From: Siphonodentalium dalli
Lineage: Eukaryota > Mollusca > Scaphopoda > Gadilida > Siphonodentaliidae
Assembly (NCBI GenBank): GCA_032622095.1
Contig: CP136065.1
Span: forward strand, 155,503,577-155,567,576
Direction of reading: 5' to 3'
Length of the DNA stretch: 64,000 nucleotides
Shown: positions 28,901 to 40,900 of the stretch, piece by piece
Numbering within the stretch: position 1 is the stretch's first letter
How the letters are laid out: every line of letters begins with the position of its first letter
Translations under genes and position numbers: made by a program
Notes under the pieces: model-generated
What the model was told of the DNA's origin: nothing
Database searches by the model: none
Seen by the model: the letters and a program-made list of their open reading frames with translations, nothing else

Positions 28901-31900
28901 ATCTTCCAGCTGACGGGCTACTATTGAAAAATACGGTTCCATGAATGAACATGACTATCTATAGCTCCGGATATACTATAAAAGGAATCTGAAGTACCCA
29001 GTGCCATTATATCACCCTTATCCATCCACAACGTAAAAGCTTTTACAAGTAAAATTCCCTTTTTGTTATGGTGGTTCTAATGGATGTGACTATTTTAACA
29101 GAAATACCCACTGCGGAGGCCATCTGTGCCTTTAAGGGGTCTCAAAATGGAAAATTGATTCTTACAGTTGACAATGGCTACTTCTAAGAATTCTGCTGTT
29201 TTAGACATAAAAAAACAATAGATCATCTGTATATATAATTATTATATAAAAGATGCATTTAACAGCTCTGATAAATGTGTTAACATCACATTATTTGGCC
29301 AGCTCTAAGGAATGATTATTGAAGTACACATCACCATCATACTCAATGGCCCTACCTCCCTGATATACAATCGGATTAACAACCTGTTGATAGAGTTGTT
29401 AACATCTCCTCTACCAGAAAACTGGCTTGAAGCATTTTCTTGACATAGGTATTTTATGCAGGTGGTTTAAGCAACCACTTTCCAGGCTTAATAAATAGCC
29501 TGTACTTCTTGTGGAAAGGTGAAGGAATAGACTTTGCCCACAATAATGCTCCCCAACCCACCGATAAAAGCAACTCACAAACTGGAATTATAGAATGAAA
29601 TTCAATTAAACGCAAATTGCTATGAGAATTTAGGGAGTCTGTGCACCATTCCACTTGACATTTTATATTTGAAATTAGTTTCAAAAACTCTTACATGTAT
29701 ATGTTGAGCAAATTATGTTTACAATTTCCATATATATACATTATATTTGTGACTTGCTGGCAAATTATGCACTCAAATGATTATTGATCTACCCTAACTA
29801 TCACCCGTGACTAAGCGATTCAGTCGCTTTCGGTGTGAATATAAAAATCGTGTGCTTTGAATCGCTACGGACAACAGAAAACGGACTTAAAAATGGCGCG
29901 CTCGCGCCCTGTGTGAATTTACCTTAACTTGCCAAAAATTTTCCCTTGATGAAATGACATCATTAGCAGAGTACATGTTAAGATCATTCTCAAGATTTAT
30001 TTGTGTCTTTCTGTAGAGGAGTGTCCGATTGCAAGAGATCTTTCATTATACCCCCATCTCAAAAGATGGGGGGGGGGGGGTATACTGGATTACATACGTT
30101 GAGCCATCCGTCTGTGTCCATCCGCTCATATATCTCAACCATGGGTTATCGGATTTTGATGAAATTTAGTATGCAGGTGTGGCATCAAGAGGGCTTTCAA
30201 AAGAGGGTTCATTGACGTTGTTCACATTTTTTCGTTCAAGAGTTATCCCTCTTTGTTTATCTGAAAATGTTGGATTTCTGTCTGTCCACTGATATATCTC
30301 AACCATGGGTTATCGGATCTCGATGAAATTTTGAATGCAAATTTGGCATCAGGAGGGCTTTCAAAACAGAGTTCATTGACATTGTTCACATTTTCCGTTC
30401 AAGAGTTATCCCTCTTTGTTTATCTTAAAATGTTGAATTTCCGTCCGTCTGCTCTTATCTCTCAACCATGGGTAGTTCAGGATCTCAATGAAATTTGGTA
30501 TGCAGGTTTGGCATCATAAGGGCTTACAAAAGAGTGTTCAAGAGTTATCCCTCTTTCTTTATCTGAAAATGTTTGATTTCTGTTCATTAGAATTGTCCAG
30601 TAATTTGTTCGTTCCTCACATTTTTTTCAAATTTGATTTCCAATCTGTCCATATTTCAATTTTCTCCATGGGGGTATACCAGCATCCATGGTGCAACCTC
30701 TTGTTAAAACCTGGCTACCTTGCATTTGAGCCCAACTTTCTGCCTTTAAAATTAATGATAATTCTGACTTGATAGAATGCGTAACTACTCCGATTGCTTA
30801 ACCAAGAGAGGATGAGCAATCAGTGCTCTGTGACCTGGGTAATCTATATATATAAAACCTGTCGTCTGTCTGTGTGTGTGTATCTGTGTGTGTATCTGTG
30901 TATAACTCGGTCACACTTTTGGCGCGCTTATAACTTTTCAACCATGCGTGCAATGTGGACCAAATTTGGACCACGCCCTATATTGTGTCGTAAAAGGCGA
31001 CTCACAAAATTTCACGCCGATTGGTCAAAGCAAACCTCAAATCTAGCATGGTCCCCAAATGCCGTATTTGCACCCAAGTAGACACTATTTCTTATGACGT
31101 TTGTCGAATTGACGTTATGCGACGTCATACATAAACCCACACTTGCGTTGCTGTTGCATTGACAAAATTTCCATGCGCTCTACCGAAGCGTTGTTGAAAA
31201 AGGGCGCTATAGATTAATTGTCAGATAATTTTGAGTGTGAATATAATTAATGCATGTTGCTTTTGCCATGGAAGTGCATGGGGTGTAGAGTCGAGACTAG
31301 AGCGTTCTATGCCGTCGTTGGAAATTGGTGCTAAATGGTCTTATAATATGCCACTTCAGTGTGAATATAAGTAACGGATTGTGTCTTTGTTATGAAAGTT
31401 GTGCATTGTGTGTGGAATCGAAGGAGTACATATACGGAAGACGGCAAATTGATAAATAACATTTTAAACAATATAAAAATGGGTGCGAAGTGGGAAAATG
31501 GGCCGTAGTGCAAGGGCCTGTGGCCTTAGGCTTATATAGGCTGCTGAATAAAAGCTCCCGAAGGGAGCCTGTTTAAAAAAATCATAATGTATGTGCGCGA
31601 AGCACCCGAAGGGGCTGCAGTCCACTCGGTCGCTGAATAAGGCTCTGTTTCAGTTACTGGAATATATAAAATAGTAATACTGAACTATAAGTTGCTTTTG
31701 TTGCATTCCATATGCGCATACATATATGTGGGTGGTAGTAGAACCTACAGTTTTTCTGTGAAAAAAAAAAGTGTTCCCGAGCCATAGGCTCATATATATA
31801 TAGCGCACAAAGGGGCCGCAGGCCCCTCCACCGCTGAATAAATACTCCCAAATGGAGTCTATTTCAGTAAGTAAATACATTAATAAAATAACATGTTGAT

Positions 31901-34900
31901 TTTGTTGAGTTCCAAATGTGCATGCATATATGTGGGGCAGGGGGGGGGGGGGGGTACAAAATACAGTTTTAATTCAATAAAGTGTCCCCATGCGCCTCCG
32001 GTGAAAAAGAAGTATGACCAATCCATTGCTAATACATGTATAGAAATGATAATGTGTTCATGGCCGTGGAGACCAGAAACGAAGAACATTTATATACCCG
32101 TCATTTTGACTGGCAATCCCCTAGTAATGTTATAAAGCACATTGAAGTACGTAACTGTCAATTATGCTATTCTAAATTATTTGAGATTTTAATAATTTAT
32201 ACTGTAATTTTTTTCAGGAAATGGCAGATGAGTTCAACCATACTGTAATGCATGGTGTAAAGTTAGCAAAAGCTCTACCAGCTGGTCCAGCAGCATCCAG
32301 GCCTCCAGGGGGTGCTGGTAAGTAATAAATTTGTACACATTTATGTTTGACTCATGTGATGTGTTTTGACATGTTTGTCATAACCTTTAACATCTCCCTG
32401 GCATTCAACCAATTCGCTACTAAATACAGCTTTGTTTTTAATTGCCGTGATCAACTTTTTATAGAACCTCCTTAACCCCTCCGTGACTGGAGCTTCCTGA
32501 ACTTTTGTGAAAATCCTGTGCCGATGCATTCTCTTATATTGTATGAGTCTCCCATAGGGAGCCTCGCATATATAAGAGGATACACTGGCCTAACAATATT
32601 TATCTTGACCTTGTAAGCCACTTTATTTTCTTATATATATATAGAAATCATCTAATGTTTTTTTTAGCTGGTGATGGAAGGAACAGGCCAATAACTCCCA
32701 GATATGATCCGGCTAAAGTGTACGGTCAACCAGCAGTCAGAAAATCAAATGACAAGAACAGGTCTGTATTGAAATAAAACTAAAGCTACCTGCTGATCAT
32801 GAACCATATCCGATGGCATAACAAACTTGGAGTTGTACTGTAGCATTATATGTGCCAAGTTTCATGCTTTTATCACATCTACTAAATGTCAGTATTTTAT
32901 GTTTTAATCTAACCTCATATATTAAAAATAGTATGATATTCTTAACAATTGTTTTTTCCCTTCCAAAAACAGTTTAAGACTGAGACCGAAATATCCATTA
33001 TATTTGTAGGCCAGGATCAGCAGCCGGATCACGACCAGGATCAGCTGCCGGATCACGACCGGGATCAGCTGCTGGGGCGAGACCGTCAAGTGGAGGTAAA
33101 AGACCAATACCAGGGGCGCAGGTAAGCTTAGTACCTAGTTAAATAACAACTCAATTCAAGCCTGCAAATAGTGTGTCTGTCATTTGCACAGGGATGGATT
33201 TAATGTTTTAATTTTGAATAGCATTTTGCAGCACTGGGTAGATTTTGTTTAGCATTTCTTACCAATAATTGTTTTTTCATTAGTTAGCAGAAATTGGAAA
33301 TCGCTTCCCAAATTGCGATGCAAATCCAGGTAAATCGAGCCCTGCATTTGCAGAATGAGGTCCTCAGAGGAGAATTTAGTGAAGCTATACAGCATCGTGG
33401 GCTAGCATTACCAAATTCACCCTCTGGGAATCTCATTCTGCTTAGACCTCAATGGGAGAGACCTAGGATCAGATTGAATTCCCTAGTTGCAGTTGGAGAT
33501 GTTCACCCATTTGTCACCTCGATTATGCATTTTATCTTCTGCAAATTAGGTGATATACAAACTGAACAGAAGGGAAAATAACTAAAAACAATGTTAATTT
33601 GAGACTATAGAAACTTCCCAGAAGATGAGGCATAAGCAGATTGAGGTCCCCAGAGGGTGAATTTGGCGATGCTAGCCCGCTGTTTGGGATAGCATCACTA
33701 AATTCACCCTCTGGGGACCTCATTCTGCAAATGACAGACACACTATTTGCAGGCTTGACTCCATTAAGGTCACTAATGTTCCCCTGGAGTTGAATTGGCC
33801 TCTTTTATAATTCTCTACAATTAATATAAGATGGAAGAGAATTAATATTCTGTTTTTCCGCCAAGGAGAAGCCCTCAGCTGAACTATATGGATTATTATC
33901 CTCGGCCTTGTGTTATCAGGAGGGTTAAAATTTATTTCCGTCTATTGCCTACTCCGGTCAATCAGTGCTCGGGATTAGCTATGCATGAATGCGACTCGTG
34001 TAACTCTCGCGTGATTCTCGCGTTCTAACAATCCATCTAGTCAGTTTTTAATTCCTCCTCCAGCTATCGGACGTGGTTAATTTTAAGGAAGTATTATTCT
34101 GTATTGCGCGTTATCAAATCAATATTTATTGTTGATAACAACTTGCAATTTATCCGTTGCTTTTAATAAAAAATTTACGAACTCGCAGAAACTCTTCGTT
34201 TCATTGTATGCGCGAATTCCGTGTTTTTTATCGACACATTTCGTCTACGAATTTGTGATTGAATTTGACAAAAACACCGTTTGAATCACGTTGGCATATT
34301 TGCCATTGATGGCCATTTTTACTCAGATGCACATCGTTTACTTATGGCCAACCTATATTGCATTACTGTGCAACATATACGGTGGCATGACTCGTCGAAT
34401 TTCGGAATCCACGTGGTGCGGTATGCGGAGTAGCCTAATTTCGCGCTACACATTCTATTTCCTGACGTCGTATCTTCGCCCCGTTCAGGTTATGTATACT
34501 GCCATATCATATATGCAACAGCTATGTTAGTGCGCAGAACGTTGTCCAGGACAGAAATATCTCCTTTTGCACTAATTTACATGAATAAATAACAAAGATA
34601 GAACTTGTTACCTGATGTAATTTCTTTTGCCTCAACTAATTGTATTTTGTAAGTTGACGTTGAGCAACTGGAACTTCATCGACGTTCGGGAAATGATTAT
34701 CGAAGAACATCATTGTACATATACATTATGTCATTATCATTAATTGTGCTTAAGCGATTAATATTTGCAAATCTTAGCTAGCCCGAATGTCTTAACATGA
34801 GGGCTTGTATTTGGATACTTGAAACGTTGGCGCGGATGTTAGTGACTTCACAATATTTATTTGACAATCCTGACTCTGTTCTTGCGATTCCATTCACTTT

Positions 34901-37900
34901 CCATCATTGTATCAATGGAATAATAGTTAGAAACAAGGCGATTCTGTTCGTTATACATCTAGTATTATAATACCTGTGTCAAATAATGCTGTAATACTAT
35001 AATAGTCTCTTTCTTTACGTACATGTATAGTATGAGTTGACAGTGTCCGGTTGCTACGACTCGTGCAACTGGTTTGATTGGGGAATAGGATTATCAGACA
35101 CACGATTTGACAACAAGGATTTTCGTTTCTAGTTTACATTATCGAATGGCGATCTCCATCAAATCATAATCTGACTTTCTCTCGGCGACAATTGTGTCCG
35201 TTTCTTTGCAATTACTTACTGTATTTTGCTGAATGGGTTCCCCTGTTCCAAGACTGCACAGCCATGCAAGCGCAGTAGCCTGAACCTTCTGCTATAGTTT
35301 GCTTACCTATACAATGTTAATTCCGTCCGTGGTCAGAACTCTTTGGTGACATTTTGGATGAGATCCTTGTTGCGAGCCTACTGGCCTACTTGTGGCAAGT
35401 CGCCTTATCCGATGTGACCTGGCATGAACTGTTATCCTCAGACATTAGTGTTTATCGATACATTCAACATTCATTGGTCCATTAATCAGGACCAATATGG
35501 TATCAGTGCCTCATCGCCACAAAACCGGCCAAATGGTGAGCATGACACATGTATGGCCAGCCGTAATAGTTCCATACCAATGGTATCAGTGCCTTAAATT
35601 CTCAATGACATAAGAACTGACTATATCAATATGGCGACAATGTTTTCACCGATACCGACATACTTCTGCGCTTTCAATCCGTGAATAGTAACGGCGAACT
35701 ACTATGCCTATATATTGCCACGTGCTCCAGATGCATTGCCGATAGCCTTTCCCACTGAGCCCATCACTTGGCTCTCAACCTTCTATTTCCACATATCGAA
35801 AAGATCAAATGTGAAATAGCCTTCACTCACGTATAAAGCACAGTTACATAACATGCATTTATATTGCGCAGGGCCGCTGCCACTATAATTTTCAACAGAG
35901 ACCAACACATGGCTCTTTTCTTTCTATTGCCTCATATCCAATTGATTATCGGGCAAATAACAAAAAGGACAGCATTTGTATTGTCACACAAATTAAGTGC
36001 GTTTACATGAACAGCATTTAGATTTATATTGCGCACGACCACGGCAGGCCTGCGTATTGGAGGCACACGACGGTTCGGTTCACATGACGGTTGCGAAATC
36101 TAGGTTGCGCCAAGGTTGTGTGAGGCTCTCGCGATACTGATTATAACTGTTTGTGTAACTTATGGGTCCCTAAGGACAACCAGACAGCCGACACATTCTA
36201 GTATGTTACGGCTTGCGCATATTTTGCATTCCGCAGACCTGCCAGTGCCAATTTCAGAAGAGTCCAAAACATATCTCTTCTCCTTCTATTACTAAATATC
36301 CATATGATTATCTGGTGAATAGAATACCTAAATGACTAACACAAATGACAGCTTTTGTATCATCACACATATACAGCGCCGTTCCGCAAGAAGCCTCTAT
36401 ATCGTGTATGACCACTGCCCAGTACCAGTGACTGGCGGGGTGCTACTATCGTTGATTCGGAAAACCAATCTTCATGGGCGCACACTTAGCACCTGAGCCT
36501 TAGGGTGGGGAAGACTCGTCATGTGCCGCTGACAGCGCACCAACCAACCAGCCTTCAGTTCTTCCCAGATGAAAATGCAGCTCAAGCCCTCATTTTCTCT
36601 CACAATTCAGAAGACGGATGTAATTGCATCCGTAATATAATCGTTCGTTGTGTTTCTCTCAAATTAAATGTCTTTGTGGGATAGACCTCGATACATGCAT
36701 GTTTAGTTGCACTTTCACATTCCCATAATTTAACTGCGATGGGACCGGTTTTTAAATATACCTCCAATAGTTTAATATTGAATCAACGGTTACTGTAACC
36801 ATGCACTTTTGTCAAGAGGGAGAGGGCAAAGTTTAATGCTCGTGAATTAGAGAATTACAAGTGCATACGGGTGCGAGTACAATTGCTCCTGTCATCTGGG
36901 AAGGACTGAGACTTCTGACTCTTCCCCACGGTCCATGGCCCACTCCATTACGAGAGTGGGTCTTGTCCCCCTGGAATCATTCTCCCTCGGGATATGTCCA
37001 GGCCTGCTCTACCTTCGGAGGACTTTCCGTACGCGTATAAAACATTCTCCTCACCGTTAGCAAGGGCACCGCGAAAACTGTTCTTGCACAGGAGAAATCG
37101 GTTCTCATCGTCCTCTTCGCCGAGAAGTGACTGTATCTTACCTGCAGTTTAATTTCTAGCAGGTAAGACCACGTGGCCACATAATGAACGGAATTTACCT
37201 TATTAACATTATTTGCATTAACTAACAAAATGTTTTGTGTATTACGCTTGCTAATAACTAACAGAATGTCTTGTCTTGCTTATAGTCGACGAGATTCAAC
37301 TTTGATGACCACACACCGTGCGGGTTGCTCAAGAAATAAACGCGGCAATATGCGGTATTGTCATTGTTGGATGAGGGCCCGTTGGTCCATGGTTAAACAA
37401 TTTGAGCAAACGTACCAGTCTTACCTCGGGCAGGACCAGTTCGGCCCCCCCCTGGTCATGCATCAGCAGACTTTGGGTGGCAGCGTGCAGTTCTCGGAGA
37501 TTCGGGCAACCAATCCTCCAGAATACCCGCACACTCGCCTTTGGAGGCTGTTCTGGGTGGGGAAGTCTCGATGTCCGGTGCCACTCAATGCGCTCCAGCC
37601 AAAAGGCCTTCTGACGCTTCCCCACGGCGCTGTGACCCACCCCATTACGAGGGTCGGTCTTGTCCCCCTGGAAACGTCATCCCACGTGATACGTCCAGGC
37701 CTGCTCCTCTGCCGTCATGGGATCCTAGTGGTATGTCATCGACTTTTATGCCGGCTTGTCTGGACCACCTGCATTCGGGAGATTCAGTGGGGGGTTTTCT
37801 CTGGTCAAATGGATCCTTTTAATTTTATCTTTTTGCTGACCTTCTGGCATTGGGGTGGGCCAAAGCACCTTAACTTCAACTGCGAGAGCATTTATTCCTC

Positions 37901-40900
37901 GTTCGAGCCATTCCCCGAGTGGGCTTCCCTATAGTACCTTATCTCAACCTGATGCAGGGTGTTCTGTTGCTGGCGTCGATACTGACATGCTTCCTATACT
38001 TCTCATGGCGTCTCATGGCTTTGACGACGATGGGCAAGAATCACGGGATTCTGTCGTTCCGAAGGAACTCGCTTTGCGTATGGAAACGACATGGGTCGAT
38101 CTCTTGTACAAAACTTCATCACAGGATATGTGTCAACTGACTTACACAAACTTTGCACAACTGTACCAGTCTTTACCTCGGGATGAACCAGTTCAAGCCC
38201 CATGGTCCTACACCAGCAGTCCGTGGCAGGCGGGGTGCCGTTCTCGGAGATTCGGGCAACCAATCCTCCAGGACAATCGCACCCGAGCCTTTGGAGGCTG
38301 TTCTGTGTGGGGACGACTCGATGTCGCATACTGTCAATAGCGCTTTCTATTTTGGAAGATATCTACAGAAATCACTCATCTCATGAAAACGAGAAGAAGA
38401 CGCAGTGAAGTCAGCAGCAGAAGAAGAAGTCTCTACTTGCTCGGTTTCTAGCTGGCGCATATGGTGTGGCACTGCCTGGGACGTTTCTTCGTAAAACCAG
38501 GGGGGGGGGGGGGGCAGGTACAAGCTTGAGCAATACTGGAATCTGAATTTATGAGCTCTTTCACATAACATATCAAGGCTGATTCATGACTAAATCACAT
38601 TTACATGAAATCTGTTTTCGGAAGAGTACATTCCCGTCAAACTGGGATATTAATTTTATTGCTCGTTGCCTCCTCCTGGGCTTGCATTCTAATCCATATA
38701 GTTCAGTTGAGGGCTTCTCCTTGGTGGAAAAATATTATTTTTAAAAGTAAAATTACTTTTTCCTTAAGGGAAGCCCGAAACTGAACTATCAGAGATCCCT
38801 CCCATGGCGGTGCCGTTCCCAACCCCGCGACTCGCAAATCCTATGATTCGGTCACTGATTCGGTCGGAAAATTAAAAACTGACTAGATGGATTGTTAGAA
38901 CGCGAGAATCACGCGAGAGTTACACGAGACGCATTCATGCGTAGCTAATCCCGAGCACTGATTGACCGGAGTAGGCAATAGACGGACAATAAATTTTAAC
39001 CCTCCTGATAACACAAGGCCGAGGATAATAATCCATATAGTTCAGTTTCGGGCTTCCCTTAAGGAAAAAGTTATTTTACTTTTAAAAATTATATTTTTCA
39101 GACACCGCCACCTCATAAAAATATGGCCCCCTGGGTGATTTTTATTGCCCACTGAAATTATAAATCATCCTGCCAGTCGGTTTCACATCAAGATGTCCAC
39201 ATTCTCTGTTATCTCTCTTTTCTTCTCTTTATGTGGCCTAACATTTGTACTAAATATTTGAAATGTGTATTTAAAAGTCACCAGGTGTTGATACGTGTAA
39301 ACAGTTATGATGCACATACAAATTCAGTGTGCAACAAGGTTTGTTCAATACTGGGGGTCTTTCTTTGGACATTCACAGAACGTAGTCCAGATACATTCAG
39401 GAAACTGTATAACAGTATGGTCAACCAGTGTTGGAATACTGCAACAGTGCATGTGATCAACATTTTAATTATCAAAGTATAAAACTTGATTGTTAAGTGG
39501 CCACATCTTCATTTAACCCTTTCATGGTGGGAGCCCCGCTGGTGAAGCATTAAAGATCATGTGCCAGTGCATTCTCTTTTATATGTGAGTCTCCCATTGG
39601 CTGACAAGGTTAAGATAAATATTGTAAGGCTCCCTATGGGAGACTCGCATATATAAGAGAATGCATTGGCAAAGCGTTTTCACCAAATTTCAAGAAGATC
39701 CTGTCATCAAAGTGTTCAGGTGATTGGGATAAAATATCTATAATGATGCCATCATTTTAATTTGAAAGTTTTCATTTCTTTTTAGGATTGGGAGAAAAAA
39801 AGAAAGGAGTTGATTGAGAGAGAAAAGAAAAGAAAGGAAGAGGAACTAGCAAAAAAGAAAAAGGAGGTGATAACTCTGCGCGCTTTCATAATATTACAAA
39901 AATTAACACAATAGATAGATAGAACAATACAAGTGTGTGAACTTCTTAACGTTATTGTACAAGTTTGTTGTGATGTGATGGTGAGTTGTACCTTGCTGCA
40001 CGACAGAAATTACTTGTGATTTATGAAGACGTAACCTCATAATAGTGAAGACATTTTCTGTTATAGTTGACATCATCAATAACATTGTCAACATAATTGG
40101 TTTGTATTGTCCAAGGACAAGACAAAATTTGTTATTGAACGTTTTTAAAATTCTGTATTTTGCTGTATTTCCCAATAATAAACCAATGTGTGTGCAATAT
40201 TTAATATTATTATATGAATATGATCATTAATTTTGCAATCAGCCTTTGCTTTTGCAACCAGCCAATCAAAATTGCTTATACGTAACTCATTTGTCATTGA
40301 TTTTCAGAAGAAAGTTTCATTAATTTGTTGTTTATTGAACATATTGGTCTCTTCAGCTTCTACAGTAGTACTCTAATGGGCTAAAAGGTCAAGAATACCC
40401 CTAGGTCATATAATAAAACCATGGTTTCGAACTTGATATGAGATTTATCAACCCTAGTAAGTTAATATTCACCTCGGCCTGCAGCCTTGGTGAATATTAA
40501 CTTCCTCGGGTTGATAAATCCTCATGTCAACCTCGAAACCATGCAACAAATGTATAATGATGCACTCTGTACCTGAAGCTTTAGATCTGATAGCCTTTAT
40601 AAACTGTTATAGCAAATGTATATATTCCATATTGAGGACGAATACAGTGAAACCTGTTATGAGAGACCACCCATTTTGCCAACACATGACAGGTGGTCGC
40701 CGACGACAGGTCTGTTCCAATTTCGACTGAACTGACATCTATCATCAGTGTTAGATGTCTGAGCAAGTGAATTATTTTTATACAAAAACTGGTTGAAAAT
40801 GATTGTGATTATATGTTTAATCTTTTTTTAATAAAGTATAGGCCAACTTTAAATTAATATGAGTAAAAAAAAAAGAAAAAAGAAGAGATTTATAGGCATA

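Larger units (their letters stand above)
33854..39092. mobile_element. DIRS-like retroelement 2, non-autonomous
   Basis: About 5239 bp. Inverted ends of ~205 bp (33854-34057 and inverse of 38870-39092) differ at about 4 positions. The internal complementary region at 38692-38790 joins the reverse complements of left and right ends. Same plan and almost the same length as element 1 but clearly diverged, so a second subfamily. No reverse transcriptase or recombinase motif was seen. A ~180-bp segment occurs at 37408-37590 and again at 38160-38337. Confidence 0.82.

Noticed and set aside
37230-37934. 234-codon frame in DIRS-like element 2 as an enzyme gene
   Set aside because: No RT, RNase H, methyltransferase or recombinase motif, overlaps other frames of similar length, and part of it is an internally duplicated segment.
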